Assembly: GCA_003254925.1 (NCBI GenBank)
Contig: QANZ01021572.1
Span: 19,747-83,746 of the forward strand
Reading direction: 5' to 3'
DNA: 64,000 nt
Source of the DNA: Chamaecrista fasciculata
Taxonomy: Eukaryota; Streptophyta; Magnoliopsida; Fabales; Fabaceae
Shown: positions 58,292 to 64,000 of the stretch, piece after piece
Position numbering within the stretch: the first letter of the stretch is position 1
Layout: every line of letters begins with the position of its first letter
Notes under the pieces: model-generated
Told to the model about the DNA's origin: nothing
What the model saw: the letters and a program-made list of their open reading frames with translations, nothing else
The model's database searches: none
Made by a program: the position numbers and the translations under genes

Positions 58292-59394
58292 AACATTAGC
58301 CTTTTTAATTGTACTATTTTTAATACTATACATATTTTTTGTTTTTGTTTTAATGTACTGTCCTAGACATTTAAAGTAGAGGGAACAAAAACTCTAAAGA
58401 AAGACAGTGTTACATGACCCTTTTAAAAGCTCAGAACTTAAAAAAATAACAAAATACATGAGGCTCCGCCTCTAAACAGTGACACAGGGCCCAGCTCAGT
58501 CAACAGACAACAATAAAATTGAACTAAACTACCTCAGTCCGTCTTGAACTCCCAGCACAAACTCTACGAACTTGAGACCTGCACTTACACAACTGAAGTG
58601 TTGTAGGGTGAGAATTTGGGAATTCTTAGTAGGGTTTAATACTCACTACTTAACTCATGGTCCCCACTCAAACACAGACTTCAAACAAATGTTCAGACAT
58701 GCAATTCTAACTAAAAGTAATTAAACAACATACGTATCAAACCAATAAACTCACATTTACTTAACATCCATCACATATAACCATTCCGAATACAATTAAT
58801 GCATCAATAATTGTACAACTGGTAAGCTGGCGGGGACTCACGTGTCAACCCTTACATCTATATAGGGCCCAGTACCACTATACAGGAATACCAACACAAC
58901 AGTACAATAACATTATAACTCATAATACCATAAAGTTGATGGTGACAAATCGTGTCAACTAAATACCTCACACAAGGCAAGCCAGAATCATGATCAAATC
59001 ACAGTGGTCATCTCGACCTAGGCTTCCAGGACGTCTCTCGGTGTGCGCACATACCAATCAGCCTGTCACCTAAAGAATCTACACTTATGCCAACTATGGA
59101 ATTCACCATAGCCATTACCCAAATACTCATCGCGAATAAACGGGGAGGGACTCACCCCTCACTGAATCATAATATACAACAATCACACGATAATCTCATC
59201 TCAAATAATTAGTCATCAACTTACTAATGAGTCACATATTCTTCTTTGATTCAACTTTCATTATCATTCATTCAACCGTACCCAATTCATTTCATCATGT
59301 TAATTCATTAACATATCATCTATACATTACTCACTACTCAAGCATATTCTCTTGCATTTGGGTCCCAAATCCTTTAAAGGGATGCAAGAAGATC

Positions 59395-59720
59395 ACAAAA
59401 CATGCCAACTAGTATTTTCAAACACATACCTGGACCACAATAATAATTCTCAAATCATATATACTGGCATATACATTCTCATCTTATTCATCTTACTTGA
59501 TCATAACATATTTCACTTTGTAAATCAACCCAAGCATTTACTCATNAGGCGCCTAGGATTCCCAACAAAAACATGCCAACTAGTATTTTCAAACACATAC
59601 CTGGACCACAATAATAATTCTCAAATCATATATACTGGCATATACATTCTCATCTTATTCATCTTACTTGATCATAACATATTTCACTTTATAAATCAAC
59701 CCAAGCATTTACTCATATTT
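59395..59720 (+). repeat. Gap at 59546 with duplicated flanks and a Copia LTR end
   Basis: About 140 bp starting AAAACATGCCAACTAGTATT and ending TTACTCAT occur both before the N and again from 59568. Between them sits AGGCGCCTAGGATTCCCAACA (59547-59567), the 3' end of the Copia LTR seen at 1-264. This looks like a contig with the insertion joined to one without it. Confidence 0.75.
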
Positions 59721-59741
59721 AACATCATTTTCCAGTCATAA

Positions 59742-60480
59742 AACACGCATATATATATATATATAACACAATCCAAGCTGACTGGAAGTGTCAAAAATGT
59801 AAAACAGGACCAAAATGCAATTTTATCAAGTTATTGGACTGCTCGCCGACGAGTTTCCGGCAGGTTTGTGTAGAAACAGGGGAGACTATGTTCTTCCCTT
59901 TCCCAACTCCGTTTTACCACAAATAAGTCCCTAACTCTCATTTTCTACCATGAAATTGAGATTGAAAACAACATGCATTAGAAATTCATTCAAGAACATG
60001 GCATTCAAAACAAATCGTACATGCATCAAGATTTTTCCACCCATCCCAAAACTCTAGCAAACCCTAACAACCAAATGAGAGAAGACAAGTTTTGAGATGA
60101 GGAGAGAAGGACGAAAACCCTACCTAAAACACGCATATATATATATAACAATCCAAGCAGACTGCAAGTGTCAAAAATGTAAAACAGGACCAAAATGCAA
60201 TTTTATCAAGTTATTGGACTGCTCGCCGACGAGTTTCCGACGGGTTTGTGTAGAAACAGGGGAGACTATGTTCTTCCCTTTCCCAACTTCGTTTTACCAC
60301 AAATAAGTCCCTAACTCTCATTTTCTACCATGAAATTGAGATTCAAAACAACAGGTATTAGAAATTCATTCAAGAACATGGCATTCAAAACAAATCGTAC
60401 ATGCATCAAGATTTTTCCACCCATCCCAAAACTCTAGCAAACCCTAACAACCAAATGAGAGAAGACAAGTTTTGAGATGA
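59742..60480 (+). repeat. Direct duplication of ~350 bp in the LTR
   Basis: The block from AAAACACGCATATATATATA through AGACAAGTTTTGAGATGA occurs at ~59739-60098 and again at ~60126-60480, nearly identical. The second copy ends at the N at 60481, so an assembly cause is possible. Confidence 0.75.
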
Positions 60481-60772
60481 NATAAATCCCTTATTCTTCT
60501 AAATAATTACTTTAAACCCCTTAAAACTTATTTATTTCTTCCATGATTCATCTCCCCACTATATTTAAAACATCCCCATACTTTTCTTTCAAACTCATAA
60601 TTACATTTAACTTAAGTTACGATAACTTTTTTACTTTTCAGTTTAGTCCTCACAGATTCTATTTCAATATTTTACCCCTCATACCATGTTTATACTCACA
60701 CATCATGTTAACTTGCTTTGTAACAACTTCTAAATCTTGCGATTTAGTCCCTTTTAACAATGGGATGTTACA

Positions 60773-60800
60773 TTTCTCCCCCCACTAAATTAAAATTTCG
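60773..60800 (-). other. Polypurine tract of terminal element
   Basis: The minus strand reads GAGGGCGAAATTTTAATTTA, then GTGGGGGGAGAAA directly before TGTAACATCCC. This arrangement is typical of the 3' end of Tekay/Del-like Gypsy elements. Confidence 0.75.
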
Positions 60801-61183
60801 CCCTCGAAATATTACACCACACTTTTGTTGCAAACTCTGATTCCAGGAACCATTTGACCTCCAAATCTCCACGCTTAACATATGTCTTTCATCTCTAGAA
60901 AGACGACAAGGATCATGTTCCCATTCCTTGCTAATACAATCCTTCTTATAAATGAAATACTAATAGAATTGGCCATTCCCATTAGCATAATGTTTAAAAG
61001 GAACAATTACAACACCAAGGAAGGTTTCACAATCCCTAAAAGAAACCTTCTTGTTCCTTATTAGACATGACTCTATTCACCAGCTGCCTAGGCTCAGTGA
61101 TGATGAGACACTTTTCTCCAAGGTTATTCTACCTAAGACTCAACTTAAGACTCCATAACCTACAGGGCCTGATCAAAACATTT

Positions 61184-61197
61184 GCTCTAATGCCAAA
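61184..61197 (-). other. Primer binding site of terminal element (tRNA-Met-like)
   Basis: The minus strand reads TTTGGCATTAGAGCA right after the LTR end CGTTACA. It is close to TGGTATCAGAGC, the common plant initiator-tRNA primer site, with two differences. Confidence 0.65.
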
Positions 61198-61620
61198 TGT
61201 AACGTCCTAAACTTTTAAAGTAGAGGGAACAAAAACTCTAAAGAAAGACAGTGTTACACGAACCTTTTAAAAGCTCAGAACTTAAAAAGAAATAACAAAA
61301 TACATGAGGCTCCGCCTCTAAACAGCCACACAGGGCCCAGCTCAGTCAACAGACAACAATAAAACTAAACTAAACTGCCTCAGTTCATTTTGAGCTCCCA
61401 GCACGAACTGAAATGTTGTAGGGTGAGAATTTGGGAATTCTCAATAGGGTTTTAGTCTCTCTACTTAACCCACGATCCCCACTCAAACACAGACTTCAAA
61501 CAAAGGTTCAGACATGCATTTCTAACTAAAAGTAAATAAACAACATACATATCAAACCAATAAACTCACATTTAATTAAAATTCATCACATATAACCATT
61601 CTAAATATTATTAATGCATC
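61198..61620 (-). mobile_element. 5' LTR of terminal element, inner part
   Basis: Starts (plus) TGTAACGTCCTAAAC and matches 58354-58807 closely (ACTCTAAAGAAAGACAGTGT, AAACAGCCACACAGGGCCC). It is cut at the N at 61621. The rest of this LTR continues at 62809-63767 and 63930-64000. Confidence 0.75.
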
Positions 61621-61621
61621 N

Positions 61622-61702
61622 ATTTATCTTCCATAAATTAATAATATGTTCACAACATATTTATCAAATAAAATGATTGGCCCTAGGGCACAATCTCCAA
61701 CA
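61622..61702 (-). mobile_element. Copia LTR start (fragment)
   Basis: The minus strand begins TGTTGGAGATTGTGCCCTAG, the same family as 63768-63928 on the plus strand. It is cut by the N at 61621. Confidence 0.75.
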
Positions 61703-62808
61703 GGTATGGCGTGATAAAGCGAATAAAATAGGTTAATTAATTAGCGTTTATGTATTGTACTTTATAAATAGGTGCTACTTAATGGTTTATTTAGTGTTTC
61801 AGACATCCAAACAGGGTCAAATCAAAAGGGAAACATCCAAAATCAACAAGAAGATACCAAAAAACACAAGAAATACTTGTGTCGTTGGATGGGTCGCTGG
61901 CACAAAGGAGTACTTCCCGCGGTGCACGTATCTGAGAAGACTACGACGTCAACACGTAAGCTTCAGTGCAATTTTAGGCTGAGCCGTCACTTGAGCCAAC
62001 GGCCCAAGTGAGAAGTCTCGCGGCACATGCAACTTAGTGGCTAAAAGATATGTTTTGGACGGCCGGGATTCAAGATATCAAGATACCTTCGAGATATTCC
62101 GGATATTTCACTGCACCGCCATGTGGGCCGCCGGCACATGCCATGGCCCAAGTGCAAATTTGTTCCTTGACTTGCGGACCAAGTCGACTACTCATGTCTA
62201 TAAATAGAGCTCGTCATTCCACACTCAAAATCGCTCCGCCCCAGTTCCAGTAGCAAACATATTAGAATAGAATAGAGTTCTCTGCCTAGAGCATGAGTAA
62301 CTAATTAGGTAGATACTTGAGAAATGCCTCAAGGATGTGGCTTGAGTTCATCACGTTTTCATTGTAGAGTCCATATGTTGATGTTGCATTTATGAGGTAT
62401 GCTCAACTCTTTCATGGTAATTGTTGAAGTTGTTTATACATCAGATTGATAGATCAGTACTTTATTAGGGATAAAACTTGATATTCCTAGAGTCTATCTC
62501 TTTTACGATTAATAAAGGTTAATCTTTAAACATGTTATTCACATGGTTGGTTTACTTAAGAGTGTTTTATCTATCTTAGAAAGTATAATTAGGATTGTTC
62601 TTTACATTTAATTCGTGACAATTTTATAATCAAAATCATAAACTACAATCTTCCTCACAATTCTCTTAGTCTCATCATATTGAGTTCCGCGAGAGATTCG
62701 ACATTGGGTTAGCATCTATACTATATTCTAATAAATATAGTTATACTTGCGAGACTCGAGTATAATTAAATTTGGCTCGCTTGACACCTTACGATGGGTG
62801 TCTGACCA
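61703..62808 (+). mobile_element. Solo LTR of the Athila/Tat-like family
   Basis: About 1.1 kb, ending GGGTGTCTGACCA. It is the inverse-orientation relative of the LTR at 2546-3895. Its right flank returns at once to the terminal element's LTR (TTAGGCTTCCAGGACGTC). No gag or primer site follows, so it is a solo LTR. The left edge is approximate because a Copia LTR piece abuts it. Confidence 0.7.
62199..62206 (+). promoter_or_regulatory. TATA box in the Athila/Tat-like LTR
   Basis: TATAAATA within GTCTATAAATAGAGCTCG, followed about 25-30 bp later by a CA-rich start-like region. It fits the Pol II promoter of the LTR. Confidence 0.55.
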
Positions 62809-63767
62809 TTAGGCTTCCAGGACGTCTCCATGTGTGCTCACATACAAATCAGCCTGTTACCTAAGGAATCCACACTTAGGTCAACTATGGAATCCACCAT
62901 AGTCATTACTCGAATACTTGTCGCGAATAAACGGGGAGGGAATCACCCCTCAATGAATCATGACATATAACAATCACATGATAGTCTCATCTCAAATAAT
63001 TAGTCATCAACTTACTCATGAATCACATATTCTTCTTTAATTCAACTTTCATTATCATTCATTCAACCATACCCAATTCATTCCATCATGTTAATTAATT
63101 AACATATCATCTATGCATTACTCACTACTCAAGCATATTCTCTTGCATTTGGGTCCCAAATCCTTTAAAGGGATGCAAGAATATCACAAAACATGCCAAC
63201 TAGTATTTTCAAACACATACTTGGACCACAATAATAATTCTCAAATCATATATACTGACATATACATTCTCATCTTATTCATCTTACTTGATCATAACAT
63301 ATTTCACTTTGTAAATCAACCCAAGCATTTACTCATATTTAACGTCATTTTCCAATCATAAAAACACGCATATATATATAACAATCCAAGCTGACTCCAA
63401 CTGTCAAAAATGTAAAACAGGACCAAAATGCAATTTTCCCAAGTTATTGGACTGCTCGCTGGTGAGTTTTCGGCGGGTTTGTGTAGTAACAAGGGAGACT
63501 ATGTTCTTCCCTTTCCCAACTCCATTTTACCACAAATAAGCCCCTAACTCTCATGTTCTACCATGAAATTGATATGGAAAACAACATGCATTAGAAATTC
63601 ATTCAAGAACATGGCATTCAAGACAAATCGTACATGCATCAAGATTTTTCCACCCATCCCAAAACTCTAGCAAACCCTAACAACCAAATGAGAGAAGACA
63701 AGTTTTGAGATGAGGAGAGAAGGACGAAACTCTACCTAGAGTGAGTTAGATGAGTGGTGGCTTTTCC
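62809..63767 (-). mobile_element. 5' LTR of terminal element, middle part
   Basis: Matches 59028-60125 of the 3' LTR (GACGTCTCCATGTGTGCTCA, TCGCGAATAAACGGGGAGGG, GCTCGCTGGTGAGTTTTCGG). About 220 bp of LTR between 61620 and 62809 are missing. Confidence 0.75.
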
Positions 63768-63928
63768 TGTTGGAGATTGTGCCCTAGGGCCAATCATTTT
63801 ATAAATATGTTTTGAACATATTAATTAATTTATGGAGATAAATTAATGGTTATCATATTATTAGCGTGTTTACTATGATAACAATCCTTGATTAATTATA
63901 TGATAAATAATCTAAAACTGTCCCTGGT
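63768..63928 (+). mobile_element. Copia LTR start (fragment)
   Basis: Begins TGTTGGAGATTGTGCCCTAG and runs to the N at 63929. It is inserted in the terminal element's LTR. Confidence 0.75.
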
Positions 63929-63929
63929 N

Positions 63930-64000
63930 ATTTCTTCAATGATTCAACTCCCCACTTTATTTACAACATCCCCATACTTTTCTTTCAAACTCATAATTAC
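63930..64000 (-). mobile_element. 5' LTR of terminal element, outer part
   Basis: Resumes LTR sequence matching 60537-60606 (CCCCATACTTTTCTTTCAAA). It continues past the window end. Confidence 0.7.

Larger units (their letters stand above)
55505..58353 (+). repeat. Unit 8 of the large repeat (truncated on the right)
   Basis: Upstream block, AIPP2-like fragment, LTR insertion, upstream exon fragment, E block (57940-58055), then one array (58118-58291) and TTTTTTGTTTTTGTTTTA. It is cut at 58353 by the LTR of the terminal element. As in unit 1, the array is followed directly by second-array flank, so the bromodomain part is lost. Confidence 0.75.
58354..60772 (-). mobile_element. 3' LTR of terminal Gypsy element (Tekay/Del-like)
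   Basis: On the minus strand it starts TGTAACATCCCATTG at 60772, right after the polypurine tract, and ends GTCTAGGACAGTACA at 58354. It is about 2.4 kb, with gaps at 59546 and 60481. Related to 42470-44818 and 46801-47818. Frames such as 59352-59741 and 60097-60306 are LTR sequence and partly arise from duplications around the gaps. Confidence 0.75.
60773..61197 (-). mobile_element. Very short internal region of terminal element
   Basis: Only 425 bp lie between the two LTRs. It holds a primer site at one end and a polypurine tract at the other, and no gag or pol domain (an autonomous relative would have some 4-6 kb). The short frame at 60882-61064 shows no family. It is a non-autonomous, internally deleted element. 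Confidence 0.7.

Noticed and set aside
59352..59741. 129-residue frame with an internal repeat
   Set aside because: It runs through the N at 59546 and gets its repeat from the duplicated gap flanks.

Overview
This is a gene-poor, AT-rich, repeat-dominated piece of plant nuclear DNA, probably from a eudicot. Evidence for that: LTR retrotransposon parts with plant-type primer sites and polypurine tracts, numerous MITEs and tRNA-like SINE relics, pyrimidine-rich leaders, and protein fragments that resemble plant chromatin proteins. The species cannot be told from the sequence. I see no rRNA gene, functional tRNA gene, CRISPR array or bacterial operon. Thirteen assembly gaps (twelve single N and one run of 24 N) cut the window, and several are flanked by duplicated sequence, so parts of the order may be artefactual.

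Layout. 1-264 is the 3' end of a Copia LTR. 265-3895 is a broken Ty3/Gypsy element of Athila/Tat type on the minus strand (protease, gag, primer site, LTR). From about 4.0 to 58.35 kb the main theme is a family of related large units, all in the same orientation, about 5.6 kb when least damaged. Each unit holds, in order on the plus strand: (1) minus-strand fragments of an AIPP2-like PHD-protein SPOC domain gene; (2) a small exon-like block 'E'; (3) an array of ~38-bp repeats; (4) minus-strand intron-containing fragments of a bromodomain gene; (5) a tail with a GC-rich block and a short minisatellite; (6) a second E block and a second 38-bp array; (7) a hAT-like non-autonomous transposon with an 8-bp target duplication; then the next unit. 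Units are interrupted by LTRs (8672-10146, 15442-19834, 52612-54053, 56275-57633), by unrelated DNA at 21995-26840 and 38111-47818, and by a Copia integrase fragment at 33195-34142.

The only likely host gene is an orphan first exon at 41891-42264, encoding the start of a membrane protein and ending at a good splice donor; no later exon is visible. From 58354 to the end lies a minus-strand Gypsy element of Tekay/Del look. It has ~2.4-kb LTRs around only about 425 bp of internal DNA, and its 5' LTR is broken up by Copia LTR pieces and a solo LTR of the Athila/Tat family.

No metabolic pathway or working gene cluster is present. The most interesting object is the repeated unit, a tandem-like amplification of genomic fragments from two histone-reader genes. 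It is all pseudogenic as far as can be read, but it could produce small RNAs or antisense transcripts.
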